From: a virus
Direction: 5' to 3' (one strand)
DNA: 54,509 nt
IMG/VR virus record: IMGVR_UViG_3300020477_000032
Location: 1 to 54,509 of that record
Shown: positions 26,308 through 34,978 of the stretch, piece by piece
How positions within the stretch are numbered: the stretch's first letter is position 1
Layout of the letters: each line of letters begins with the position of its first letter
Made by a program: the position numbers and the translations under genes
Notes under the pieces: generated by a model
What the model saw: only the letters and a program-made list of their open reading frames with translations
The model's database searches: none
What the model was told of the DNA's origin: nothing

Positions 26308-26841
26308 ATGAGTTTCTTAGACAACTTACCAGACAATTATAATTTACTATCACCAGTTGGGTTTCGTTTGACTTTTAGAAAGTTGCCTAATGTAGCATAT
26401 TTTTGTCAAACCATCAATATACCCGATCTTTCAGTTTCTGAAATAACTGTACCGACACCAATGCGTGATTTTCCTATTTTTGGAGATAATTTGACCATTG
26501 GAACAGTTGATTTGAGTTTCGTGGTTGATGAAGATTTAGCAAACTATCAGGAAATACAGTTATGGATGCGTGGACTGACATCACCAGATGATTTTACTTC
26601 ACACAGATCATTGATTGATTCACCTACTAATAATTTTTCAGATGAAGGTGATCTGCTCTCGGATGCAACTTTGCATATATTAACTAATACAATGAACAAT
26701 AATAAAAATGTAGAATTCAAGGGCATGTTTCCGACATCTCTGGGAGCAGTAGAATTTACAACACAGGATACCGAAGTTTCTGCCATTACGGTTAGTGCTT
26801 CGTTTGCTATAAGGGATTATATAATTAAAACAGTTACATGA
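26308..26841 (+). CDS. gp3: tail tube terminator / tail completion protein gp3
   Basis: A 177-residue protein at the gp23-uvsY junction, where gp3 sits in marine T4-like phages, and equal in length to T4 gp3 (176). The fold is tube-protein like: FRLTFRKLPNVAYFCQTINI, PDLSVSEITVPTP and a central EIQLWMRGLTSPDDF of the kind seen in tube-derived proteins. T4 gp54 shares the LW-x-x-GL-x-x-P-x-DF pattern, so gp54 is the alternative; position and length favour gp3. Its stop overlaps the uvsY start. Confidence 0.72.
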   Translation: MSFLDNLPDNYNLLSPVGFRLTFRKLPNVAYFCQTINIPDLSVSEITVPTPMRDFPIFGDNLTIGTVDLSFVVDEDLANYQEIQLWMRGLTSPDDFTSHRSLIDSPTNNFSDEGDLLSDATLHILTNTMNNNKNVEFKGMFPTSLGAVEFTTQDTEVSAITVSASFAIRDYIIKTVT

Positions 26842-27260
26842 TGACGTTACAACAATTATATGCAGAAACAGAAAAAGATGTGGGGGATGATCTGATAACC
26901 ACGAATAGTAAAATACCATATCTTTATGATAAATATCTAAAATTATTGATTACAAACCGTTTAGAACTCACCAGAAAAAAACAAGAATACAGCAGAGTAT
27001 ATAAAGACAAACACGAATATTATACTGGAAAAAAATCACCACAGGTCTATAAAGAAAAACCTTTTGATATTAAAGTTCTGAAAGGAGATTTGCCGATTTA
27101 TCTTGATGCAGATGATGATTTGGCAAAATTGAATGAAGGTGTTGAGTATCAAAAGGCAAAAGTTGAATTTCTTGAGCAAACTCTAAAGAATATTAGTAAC
27201 AAGTCGTTTGCTTGTAAAAACTATATTGAATGGGAAAAATTACAGAATGGTATCACCTAA
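26838..27260 (+). CDS. uvsY: recombination mediator UvsY
   Basis: The 140-residue basic helical protein loads UvsX recombinase on gp32-coated single-stranded DNA. Length matches T4 UvsY (137). The Lys/Tyr-rich core (LYDKYLKLLITNRLELTRKK, YKDKHEYYTGKK) and the C-terminal helix ending in CKNYIEWEKLQNG fit the family. It overlaps the gp3 stop by four bases and the uvsW start by 14 bases. Two ATGs in tandem (26838 and 26841) are possible starts. Confidence 0.88.
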   Translation: MMTLQQLYAETEKDVGDDLITTNSKIPYLYDKYLKLLITNRLELTRKKQEYSRVYKDKHEYYTGKKSPQVYKEKPFDIKVLKGDLPIYLDADDDLAKLNEGVEYQKAKVEFLEQTLKNISNKSFACKNYIEWEKLQNGIT

Positions 27261-28719
27261 TGCATTATACATCTCAAAAATAGATGAGGTGTATATTAAA
27301 ATTGATTGTGAAATGGGAATTGCTCAAGAACTATGTGATTTTTTTACATTCTATGTTCCTGGCTACACTTTTGTTCCATCTTATCGTGCCAAACTTTGGG
27401 ATGGAAAGATTCGTTTATATTCCATTGCAACTAGAAAACTCTATGGTGGTCTGCTACCATACGTTTTACAATTTGCTGATAAACGGAAATATAAATATGA
27501 GTACCCCAAAGAAATGAAAATAGAACGGACTCAAGTTAGTAATGAGTTCGTTGATTCATTGAAATTACAGTCTAATGGAAAGGGAATTGATGTTCGTGAT
27601 TATCAAAAAGATGCCATTAATCATGCACTTACCAGCAAAAAAGCACTTCTCATTTCACCAACAGCATCTGGAAAATCTTTAATAATTTATACCATATTGA
27701 GATATTTGCAAAAACAGTCATTGATAATTGTTCCTACCACTTCTTTGGTTGAACAAATGTATAACGATTTTATGGATTATTCGACTAATGATAAATGGTA
27801 TGTTGATCTGAATTGTCATAGGATATATTCAGGTCAGTCGAGGAAAACAGATTTGCCTATTGTTATATCGACATGGCAATCGTTAGTAAACGAAAAAAAG
27901 GATTTCTTTAAAAGGTTTGAAGTGGTTATTGGTGATGAAGCACATGGTTTTAAGGCAAAATCCTTAACTTCTATTATGACTAAATTGGTCAATGCAGAAT
28001 ATAGGATTGGAACAACTGGAACTTTGGATGGAACAAAAACCCATCAGTTAGTGCTTGAAGGATTGTTTGGTGTTGTCAAGCAAGTTACAACAACCAAAAA
28101 ATTGATGACTGAAAACCATTTGGCAAATTTAGACATACATTGTATTGTTTTAAAATATCCAAAGGAAATATGCCAACAGACCAGAGAATATGATTATCAA
28201 CAGGAAATAGATTTTTTAGTAACTAATGAATTGAGGAATAATTTCCTAGTGGAAATGGTTTCCAAACTGAAAGGAAATACATTAGTCTTATACCAATTAG
28301 TCGAAAAGCATGGAATTATATTGTACGATTTAATCAAAGAAAAACTGCCTAATAAAAATGTCAGTTTTATACATGGTGGGGTAAAAACTCTTGAAAGAGA
28401 AAGAATACGAAATGAAACTGAGGTTGGAGATAGTAATATTATCGTTGCATCCTACGGAACGTATAGCACTGGTGTCAACATCCGTAACTTACATAACATT
28501 GTATTTGCCTCACCGACCAAAAGTAGAATACGCAATTTGCAGAGTATCGGGCGTGTTCTCAGAAAATCCGAAAGCAAAATAAAAGCAAATCTTTTTGATG
28601 TTTCGGATAATCTTACCTACTTATCACATCAAAATTACACTTGGAAACATTTATTGGAGAGATTGAAAATATATCGTGATGAGAAATTTGACTTCCATGT
28701 AAAGGAATTTTCCCTGTAA
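27247..28719 (+). CDS. uvsW: RNA-DNA / branch-migration helicase UvsW
   Basis: The 490-residue SF2 helicase unwinds R-loops and Holliday junctions and shuts off origin-dependent replication late in T4. An N-terminal domain (ISKIDEVYIKIDCEMGIAQE, FRAKLWDGKIRLY-like) precedes Walker A SPTASGKS (137-144), the DEAH box GDEAHGF, the TGTLDGT motif III region and the C-terminal ASYGTYSTGVNIRNLHNIVF with motif VI QSIGRVLRKSESK. The start at 27247 is chosen because it aligns with the T4 N-terminus; the frame opens 13 codons earlier within uvsY. Length agrees with T4 UvsW. Confidence 0.95.
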   Translation: MVSPNALYISKIDEVYIKIDCEMGIAQELCDFFTFYVPGYTFVPSYRAKLWDGKIRLYSIATRKLYGGLLPYVLQFADKRKYKYEYPKEMKIERTQVSNEFVDSLKLQSNGKGIDVRDYQKDAINHALTSKKALLISPTASGKSLIIYTILRYLQKQSLIIVPTTSLVEQMYNDFMDYSTNDKWYVDLNCHRIYSGQSRKTDLPIVISTWQSLVNEKKDFFKRFEVVIGDEAHGFKAKSLTSIMTKLVNAEYRIGTTGTLDGTKTHQLVLEGLFGVVKQVTTTKKLMTENHLANLDIHCIVLKYPKEICQQTREYDYQQEIDFLVTNELRNNFLVEMVSKLKGNTLVLYQLVEKHGIILYDLIKEKLPNKNVSFIHGGVKTLERERIRNETEVGDSNIIVASYGTYSTGVNIRNLHNIVFASPTKSRIRNLQSIGRVLRKSESKIKANLFDVSDNLTYLSHQNYTWKHLLERLKIYRDEKFDFHVKEFSL

Positions 28720-28789
28720 TTTGCTCCCTCTTGGCAAGACGAGCCAAGCTTACCATATAAAATTTCATTTGTCAAGTTTTTTTTATTTC

Positions 28790-28818
28790 TTGACTTTTTT
28801 AGTAAAATATGTTATAAT
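28790..28818 (+). promoter_or_regulatory. host-type (sigma70) promoter for gp55
   Basis: TTGACT, 17-bp spacer, and an extended -10 TGTTATAAT. It decides the gp55 start: the ATG at 28819 touches the -10 box and would not be transcribed, so translation must begin at 28846. A 6-bp inverted repeat (GTCAAG 28771 / CTTGAC 28789) overlaps the -35, and a 6-bp hairpin CTTGGC/GCCAAG lies at 28730-28748. Confidence 0.85.
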
Positions 28819-28845
28819 ATGTCAAATATCAAAAATGAGGGAATC

Positions 28846-29391
28846 ATGAAGAATGATAAACATTACATTGATAATAAGTTATTCTATCAAGAGATGGTCG
28901 ATTTCAGAAAAAGAGTAGATCAAGCAAGAGAAGAAGGGAATCCTGATCCACCAGCAACAGAATTTATGGGCAAGTGTTTTTTGGGAATTGCTAATGGTCT
29001 TTCATATCGACCTAATTTTATTAATTATACCTACAAAGAAGAAATGATTGCTGATGGCATAGAAAATTGTTTACAATATTGTTCTAACTTCAATCCAGAA
29101 GCATCAAAAAATCCATTTTCATACTTTACTCAAATAATATATTATGCATTCGTTCGTAGAATTGAAAAAGAAAAAAAGCAATCGTACATAAAAAGCAAAA
29201 TTGCAATGAAAATGATAGATGAAAAAACATTGGCAGAATTTTCAGAACAGGATGATATTTTGTCTAAGAGATATTTAGAAGATTTGGTTACGACTGATCC
29301 AGAGAATGTAATTGCTTTTGAAAATCAATTAGCAAGAAGAAAGGAAGGTCGTAAAAAATATAAGAAAAATTTAGAGAGGTTTATGGAGTGA
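28846..29391 (+). CDS. gp55: late-transcription sigma factor gp55
   Basis: The 181-residue divergent sigma factor redirects host RNA polymerase to TATAAATA late promoters, several of which are in this window. Sigma region 2-like features are EEMIADGIENCLQYCSNFNP, then NPFSYFTQIIYYAFVRRIEK, which resembles the core-binding and -10-reading helices of gp55. The ATG at 28846 follows GAGG; an in-frame ATG at 28819 lies within the promoter and is rejected. Length is close to T4 gp55 (185). The stop overlaps the GTG start of gp47. Confidence 0.92.
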   Translation: MKNDKHYIDNKLFYQEMVDFRKRVDQAREEGNPDPPATEFMGKCFLGIANGLSYRPNFINYTYKEEMIADGIENCLQYCSNFNPEASKNPFSYFTQIIYYAFVRRIEKEKKQSYIKSKIAMKMIDEKTLAEFSEQDDILSKRYLEDLVTTDPENVIAFENQLARRKEGRKKYKKNLERFME

Positions 29392-30428
29392 AAGTTGCAC
29401 TTATTACCGATACCCATTTTGGTGCAAGAAATGATAATAGAGTAATTCAGAAACATATTAATCAGTTTTTTGATGATACCTTTTTCCCGTATTTAAAGGA
29501 ACACGATATAAGGGAAATAGTACATTTAGGGGATTTGATGGACAAAAGAAAATCTGTTTCCTATTTGACTTTAAAGTATGTTCGAGAAAATTTTATAGAG
29601 AAAATAACTGAAAATGCTATTCAGACTCACGTTATAGTCGGGAATCATGATGCTTACTATAAAAACACCAATCAGGTTAATTCGGTCAATGAGTTATATG
29701 GTGAAACTCCGTATTTGCATATTTACGATACAGCAAAAACTGTAAATTTGGGTGATAAACTCAAAGTTTGTTTCATTCCCTGGCTCTGTGCAGAAAATGA
29801 AGTTGCATCTTATATTCATATGGACAAAACAGATGCTGAAATTGCAATGGGTCATTTGGAATTAACAGGATTTTTGATGTTTAAAGGTTCTATTGCAACA
29901 CATGGACTAGACAAAGATATATTTGCCAAATTTGATAGAGTGTATTCTGGACATTTTCATTTGAAGAACGATGATGGACATATTTACTATCTAGGCACAC
30001 CATATGAGTTGATGTGGTCAGATTATGGTACGGATCGTGGTTTTCATATATTTGATTTAGAAACACAAGAATTGGAATTTATTCGTAACCCAAACACTTT
30101 ATTCACCAAGATTTTTTATGATGAAAAGAAACCATTAGAAGACTTGAGTGTTTATACTGATAAATTTGTTAGGGTGGTTGTGGCAGAAAAACCGACTGAC
30201 CCATATAGATTTAATCTCTATATTGACCGTTTATATGAGGTTAATCCAGCACAATTAACAGTTGTAGAAAATTTTGAAGAATATCAGGAAGAACAGCAAA
30301 TTGAAGGTACTGAGGATACAATTACTATATTGGGAAATTATATCAGAGGTTATCGAACAGATTTGGATTCTGCAAAATTGGAAAATATGGTTAGGACATT
30401 ATATACAGAGGCATTGAGTGTAGAATGA
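29388..30428 (+). CDS. gp47: recombination nuclease subunit gp47 (Mre11-like)
   Basis: The 346-residue metallophosphoesterase partner of gp46 resects DNA ends for recombination-dependent replication. Phosphoesterase motifs are in order: DTHFG (8-12), HLGDLMDKR, VGNHDAYY, MGHLELTG and SGHFHLK. Translation starts at GTG and the upstream gp55 stop overlaps it. The downstream gp46 ATG overlaps its stop (ATGA). Length equals the T4 protein (339) within a few residues. Confidence 0.96.
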   Translation: MKVALITDTHFGARNDNRVIQKHINQFFDDTFFPYLKEHDIREIVHLGDLMDKRKSVSYLTLKYVRENFIEKITENAIQTHVIVGNHDAYYKNTNQVNSVNELYGETPYLHIYDTAKTVNLGDKLKVCFIPWLCAENEVASYIHMDKTDAEIAMGHLELTGFLMFKGSIATHGLDKDIFAKFDRVYSGHFHLKNDDGHIYYLGTPYELMWSDYGTDRGFHIFDLETQELEFIRNPNTLFTKIFYDEKKPLEDLSVYTDKFVRVVVAEKPTDPYRFNLYIDRLYEVNPAQLTVVENFEEYQEEQQIEGTEDTITILGNYIRGYRTDLDSAKLENMVRTLYTEALSVE

Positions 30429-32137
30429 TCGTTTTTAAAAAGGTACGATGGAAAAATTTTCTATCAACAGGCAACGCATTTACCGAAATGGATTTGACTG
30501 CTTCACCCACTACATTGATTGTGGGTGAAAATGGTTCTGGTAAGTCAACTATGTTGGATGTATTGACATATGTACTCTATTCTAAACCATTTCGTAGAAT
30601 AAATAAACCACAATTGATAAATTCTGTTAATAATGTAGATTTGCTAGTTGAGGTTGAATTTACGGTAGGAAGTAAAGAGTATAAAATCCGAAGAGGAATG
30701 AAACCCAATCTATTTGAGATTTTTGTTGATGGTAAAATGATGGATCAAGACTCAACGGTTCGTGATTATCAGGAACGGTTAGAAAAATATATTCTCAAAC
30801 TGAATTATAAAAGTTTTACGCAGATTATCGTTTTGGGGTCTAGTTCTTTTCAACCATTTATGCAATTATCTGCATCAAATCGTAGAGAAGTAATAGAGGA
30901 TTTGCTGGATATTGGTATTTTTTCGACTATGAATCAACTATTGCGTGAACGAGTGGTTGAGACTCGTATGAAATTGAATCGGTTTGAGCAAGATTTAAAA
31001 ATGACCGATGAACGTATTGCAATTCAACAAAAATATATTGATGATGTTGCTGAAATCCAAAACAATAAAATTGAAGACACGTTGAAAGAATTGGATTCTG
31101 CCGAAAGACAAAGATCCGAATTGGATTTGGAAATTCAGTTAATTAAGAATCGAATTGCTGTACTAGAACCAGATGTTGATGGTATTGAGGTTATAAGAGA
31201 ACGATTGCAAAAACTGAAGACGATGGAGAAGAAGATAAGAAGTAACCTCAAAAAAGTAGATGCCGATATAAAATTTTATGATGACAATGATAATTGCCCA
31301 ACGTGTGGTCAGACTTTGGATTATCAGCATGTTCAATTAATATTATCCGAAAAACAAAAACAGGCAGATGAATTTAGACAAGGGTCGGTTGATATTTCGG
31401 AAGAAATTCATTCAACCGAAAAGGGAGTAGAAACCAAAGAGATTATAGAAGGTGAAATACAAAATCATGAAATTTCTATCACCAATTGTGCTAATAGTAC
31501 GGTAGCACTCAACAAATATATCAATAAATTAAATAAGGATATTGAGTATTTACATCAGGTTCGTGATAAATCTGATGGTGATCTTGAGAAGATTACTAAA
31601 CTCAATGAAGAACGATATAGGATTGCTGAAGCAATAACTGAATTGGCAGAAGAACAGAAATATTATCATACTATGGGAGACATGCTTAAGGATGGTGGAA
31701 TTAAAACCCAGATCATCAAGCAATATTTGCCCGTAATGAATAATTTGGTTAATAAATATCTGACTGCAATGGAATCTTATTTTAATTTCACTATTGACGA
31801 ACAGTTTAACGAAATCATCAAAAGTAGGTATCGTGATGAATTTAGTTATGCTTCATTTAGTGAAGGTGAGAAAATGAGAATCGACCTAGCACTCCTATTT
31901 ACTTGGAGATCGGTTGCTCAATTGAAAAATAGTGCTAATACAAATCTGCTGATTTTGGACGAAGTGTTTGACAGTTCACTTGATACAAACGGCACAGATG
32001 AGTTTCTGAAACTCTTGCAGTCATTAGATTCCAAGAGCAACGTTTTCGTAATTTCGCATAAAGGTGATACTTTGTATGATAAATTCGATTCTACGATAAA
32101 ATTTGAGAAAATACAGAATTTTAGTAAGGTGGTATAA
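30425..32137 (+). CDS. gp46: recombination nuclease subunit gp46 (Rad50/SbcC-like)
   Basis: The 570-residue SMC-type ATPase. Walker A GENGSGKST lies at 34-42, followed by long coiled-coil arms, a zinc hook CPTCGQ near residue 292, the signature YASFSEGEKMRIDLAL near 478, and Walker B LLILDEVFDSSLD near 513. It works with gp47 in end resection. All ATPase and hook residues are present. The ATG overlaps the gp47 stop. Confidence 0.96.
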   Translation: MIVFKKVRWKNFLSTGNAFTEMDLTASPTTLIVGENGSGKSTMLDVLTYVLYSKPFRRINKPQLINSVNNVDLLVEVEFTVGSKEYKIRRGMKPNLFEIFVDGKMMDQDSTVRDYQERLEKYILKLNYKSFTQIIVLGSSSFQPFMQLSASNRREVIEDLLDIGIFSTMNQLLRERVVETRMKLNRFEQDLKMTDERIAIQQKYIDDVAEIQNNKIEDTLKELDSAERQRSELDLEIQLIKNRIAVLEPDVDGIEVIRERLQKLKTMEKKIRSNLKKVDADIKFYDDNDNCPTCGQTLDYQHVQLILSEKQKQADEFRQGSVDISEEIHSTEKGVETKEIIEGEIQNHEISITNCANSTVALNKYINKLNKDIEYLHQVRDKSDGDLEKITKLNEERYRIAEAITELAEEQKYYHTMGDMLKDGGIKTQIIKQYLPVMNNLVNKYLTAMESYFNFTIDEQFNEIIKSRYRDEFSYASFSEGEKMRIDLALLFTWRSVAQLKNSANTNLLILDEVFDSSLDTNGTDEFLKLLQSLDSKSNVFVISHKGDTLYDKFDSTIKFEKIQNFSKVV

Positions 32138-32248
32138 AAATATAAGAAAAAAGTTGATTTGACCTAAACCTTTTGGGTGTCTCATACGTCTAATATAGTG
32201 TAAGGGGTAAGGGTTGAGTATGAAAAACTTTGATTTGACGAGGTTATT

Positions 32249-32458
32249 ATGATTAGTACATTTATGCATCCGAGTTTTCTGCGACAGAGCAAGATTGCCA
32301 ATTTCAGTACATTGGAACAATATCAACTATATAACGAAGTCCAACGTGCCAAACGTGAAGTACGAATAGAAGCAACCGTAGAGTTGGCAAGGCATGAGAG
32401 GAAGAAAGTAAATTCTACCAAAGCAGGGTTTGGAACAAAATTGGATATTTATGCCTAA
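32249..32458 (+). CDS. small basic protein of unknown function
   Basis: A 69-residue protein with a central charged helix (LYNEVQRAKREVRIEATVEL, then ARHERKKVN) and a C-terminus GFGTKLDIYA. It has a GAGG-like site upstream. A 10-codon reading frame (32220-32252, starting MKNFDLTRLL) ends by overlapping its ATG (ATGA) and might be a coupling leader. No promoter of either class is clear in the 112-base gap before it. The family is not recognised. Confidence 0.6.
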   Translation: MISTFMHPSFLRQSKIANFSTLEQYQLYNEVQRAKREVRIEATVELARHERKKVNSTKAGFGTKLDIYA

Positions 32459-32459
32459 A

Positions 32460-32503
32460 AAGTGCTTTTTCTCTTGACAAGCACTTGCCGAATGTGGTAT
32501 AAT
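32460..32503 (+). promoter_or_regulatory. promoter with overlapping inverted repeat before the methyltransferase cassette
   Basis: TTGACA (32474-32479), 18-bp spacer, extended -10 TGGTATAAT (box 32498-32503). An 8-bp inverted repeat AAGTGCTT (32460-32467) / AAGCACTT (32479-32486) surrounds the -35. It has no T tract after it, so it looks more like an operator than a terminator, though a weak terminator for the preceding gene is possible. Confidence 0.72.
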
Positions 32504-32567
32504 ATAGACGTAACAAGGGGGAAAGAAAAAGTTCTTCCCCAATCAAACTTGAATTATGGAGTACATA

Positions 32568-33686
32568 ATGGATAGAGAATTACATTACATTCAAGATGCG
32601 TTAGAAGCATACTGTGTTGCTAAATTGACCGAATTATCGGAGAATGATGGTTTATCCATCAGCAATGATTCTCATGAAAAATATCGAGTATATAAAGAAT
32701 ATTGTGATACGAGACAAATAGATCCTTCTACTGATAAAAAGGGTAAGGTTTACTACAAATTGTATAATGAATATCTTCCCGTATTTTGGAATAATCTAAA
32801 AAACGAATATCCTGATTCCAAGATAGATTTTGTTGATGTTGAAAAAGAATATAGAAATCTGAAGAAAAAGGGTGATTTTCTGATTAAGGTAGAGAATGGT
32901 GTTACCAAGTCAGTTTCATTGAAAGCATATAAAAAAAGCATTAAAAGAATTCAGGTATGTAGTGGAACTTTTAATTCCTTTATTACCAATTTCCTGTTTG
33001 ACGGAAAGGGTGTCGGTACTTATTATACTGAATCTGGTGATAGTTTTAATAGTAAGAACGTGGAAGCAAGAGATTCTGAAATAGAAAAATTGGGATTGGG
33101 TAGTATCTTGCCTGATTTACATGAACTTGATAGAATAAATGCAGTTGTTAAAGAGAAATTTGTTTATGGTACAAAATCTGCATGGTATCAGGATATAGAA
33201 CAGGATTGGGTTCATGATCGTAAAAGTTATGGTCATTCGGCAAAAGATCTAACACTGAAAATTATTAGTGAAAATTTTACAGATGAACAGGTTAAGTCCA
33301 GACTATTAGAACAGGTCGGATTTAATGGTGAAGAAGAATTGTTGTTGTTAGACCCCGATAGAGTTATTGATAGTATTACGAATGAGAAGTTTAAAACTCT
33401 TATACATAATGTCAGATTTAATTCTTCGATTGAGTATTATATAAAGGGGCAAGGAATTAATTTTGATTTTATCGGTAAAGATGGTAGTGTTTTATTGAGT
33501 GTGAATATACCATTTACTTTGAATTCAAATGGTGCTTGGTTTCTTCCTAAAAACAAAAAGGGAAGTTTTAATGAAAAAGAAGAAATTTTCTTGGAATACG
33601 GACAACGTAGACCGAAAAAATCAAAGGAACTCGCCACTTCAATCAACTCATATGTTAATCTTGGCAAGACGGGTATTCTAGGTTGA
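32568..33686 (+). CDS. possible PD-(D/E)XK-type nuclease, first gene of methyltransferase cassette
   Basis: A 372-residue protein. The ATG at 32568 is chosen over one four codons earlier because GGAG lies 6 bases before it. Residues about 100-135 show KKGDFLIKV (D103), then SVSLKAY (S117-L-K119), then QVCSGTFNSF. The pattern D...SxK...QxxSG resembles a PD-(D/E)XK nuclease core with Ser replacing the second acid, and it also occurs in the 518-residue protein at 48442. The N-terminus is helical and acidic; the C-terminus is beta-rich. It overlaps a DNA methyltransferase by four bases, which fits a restriction enzyme. The function is inferred from motif plus context and is not certain. Confidence 0.5.
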   Translation: MDRELHYIQDALEAYCVAKLTELSENDGLSISNDSHEKYRVYKEYCDTRQIDPSTDKKGKVYYKLYNEYLPVFWNNLKNEYPDSKIDFVDVEKEYRNLKKKGDFLIKVENGVTKSVSLKAYKKSIKRIQVCSGTFNSFITNFLFDGKGVGTYYTESGDSFNSKNVEARDSEIEKLGLGSILPDLHELDRINAVVKEKFVYGTKSAWYQDIEQDWVHDRKSYGHSAKDLTLKIISENFTDEQVKSRLLEQVGFNGEEELLLLDPDRVIDSITNEKFKTLIHNVRFNSSIEYYIKGQGINFDFIGKDGSVLLSVNIPFTLNSNGAWFLPKNKKGSFNEKEEIFLEYGQRRPKKSKELATSINSYVNLGKTGILG

Positions 33687-34978
33687 ATTTCAGAAATATA
33701 GTGGGAAATCCACCTTTTCAGGATACTGCCAATCGTGGTAAAACTCAGCATAAGGTATGGATAGATTTCACTGCACGAATTTTCGATCAGGTGTTATCAT
33801 TTGGTGGCAATTTCGGTTGGATAACACCTACTAGTTTTTCAAGTCCTAGTAATAAAGTATTAAATTTGTTTCGAGAACATGAAGTCAAAGTCATCGACTT
33901 TGACACTGGTAGGTATTTTCCAACCGTTGGTTCTACTTTCAGCAATTATACTATTGTTAAAGGAAGAAATCAGACAAATACCACAATGGTTAGAAGAAAT
34001 GCTAGAGAATTCGAGGTTTGTTTTGATAACAGTACATTTTATTTACCCAATGATTTTTGTGATGAATCGTATTCCATTCATAAAAAAGTTATGTTTGATA
34101 ATGTAGACAGGTTTAATGTTAAGAAGGATTATGTAAGTTGTCATAATATTTTGTTGAACAAGGAAAATTCGACATTGAGTAAAACCAAAACGGACAAACA
34201 TATTTATCCTGTTTTTCATACCAACAGACAAAAATGGTTTACAACATTTAAACAGGATTTTGCTGATTCAAAGAAAGTTATGTGGACAAGAAGTGGTTAT
34301 ACCAAACCATTTTATGATGATGGTACTATGGGGTGTACTGATATGGGTTATTACATTACAGTACAGACTGATGAAGATGGCATAAACTTGGAAAACAATT
34401 TCGATACAGAGTTATTCAGATATATTTTCAAAACCGCAAAGTGGTCTGGTTTCGGGAACGAAAAGGTTTTTTCGGCATTACCAGAGATTCCGATAGATAG
34501 GAAAATGACCGATGATGAAATGTATAATTTCTTTTCCATATCAGACGATGAAATTAATTACATAAAAACCTTTAGTAATAAAAAAGTATTAAAAGATAAA
34601 ACTAAAAAACTTATTAAGTCTGATACCAGAGTTAAGAATTTGGGAGAAGTTTTTACACCCAAAGAACTAGTTAATACAATATTGGATACTTTTCCGCAAG
34701 AAGAATTCAGTTCAAATCAACTTTTTTTAGATCCGTCTTGTGGGAATGGTAATTTTTTGGTTGAGGTGGTCAAAAGAAAGAAGAACATGGGTATACCAGA
34801 TGATAAAAATGCGAGTACTATTTACGGGGTTGACATTATGGAAGACAATGTTTCAGAGTGTAGGGAAAGATTACTAAGTATATTGGGAAATAAATATAAA
34901 AGGGTTTTGGACAATAATATACTATGTACAAATGGTTTTGAGTATGATTATAGTTTTTTTGATTTATATAGTATATGA
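33683..34978 (+). CDS. adenine-type DNA methyltransferase with permuted motif order
   Basis: A 431-residue SAM-dependent DNA methyltransferase. It opens at TTG (TTGA overlap with the preceding stop) and places the catalytic motif IV NPPF at residues 9-12. A target-recognition-like region follows, then LGEVFTPKELVNTILDTF (motif X-like, about 318-335), SAM-binding motif I FLDPSCGNGNFL (about 348-359) and motif II IYGVDIMEDN. Catalytic-before-SAM-binding order is the beta-class arrangement, yet NPPF and VFTPKELV resemble gamma/Eco57I-type enzymes. It probably makes N6-methyladenine. It is coupled to a second methyltransferase by an ATGA overlap. Confidence 0.85.
   Translation: MNFRNIVGNPPFQDTANRGKTQHKVWIDFTARIFDQVLSFGGNFGWITPTSFSSPSNKVLNLFREHEVKVIDFDTGRYFPTVGSTFSNYTIVKGRNQTNTTMVRRNAREFEVCFDNSTFYLPNDFCDESYSIHKKVMFDNVDRFNVKKDYVSCHNILLNKENSTLSKTKTDKHIYPVFHTNRQKWFTTFKQDFADSKKVMWTRSGYTKPFYDDGTMGCTDMGYYITVQTDEDGINLENNFDTELFRYIFKTAKWSGFGNEKVFSALPEIPIDRKMTDDEMYNFFSISDDEINYIKTFSNKKVLKDKTKKLIKSDTRVKNLGEVFTPKELVNTILDTFPQEEFSSNQLFLDPSCGNGNFLVEVVKRKKNMGIPDDKNASTIYGVDIMEDNVSECRERLLSILGNKYKRVLDNNILCTNGFEYDYSFFDLYSI

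Noticed and set aside
28819-28845. In-frame upstream start for gp55
   Set aside because: It touches the -10 box, so it would lie upstream of the transcript. The ATG at 28846 has a GAGG site.
32138-32248. Promoter in the gap before the 69-residue gene
   Set aside because: TTGACC and TAATAT are present but the spacing is about 26 bases, too long for a sigma70 promoter.
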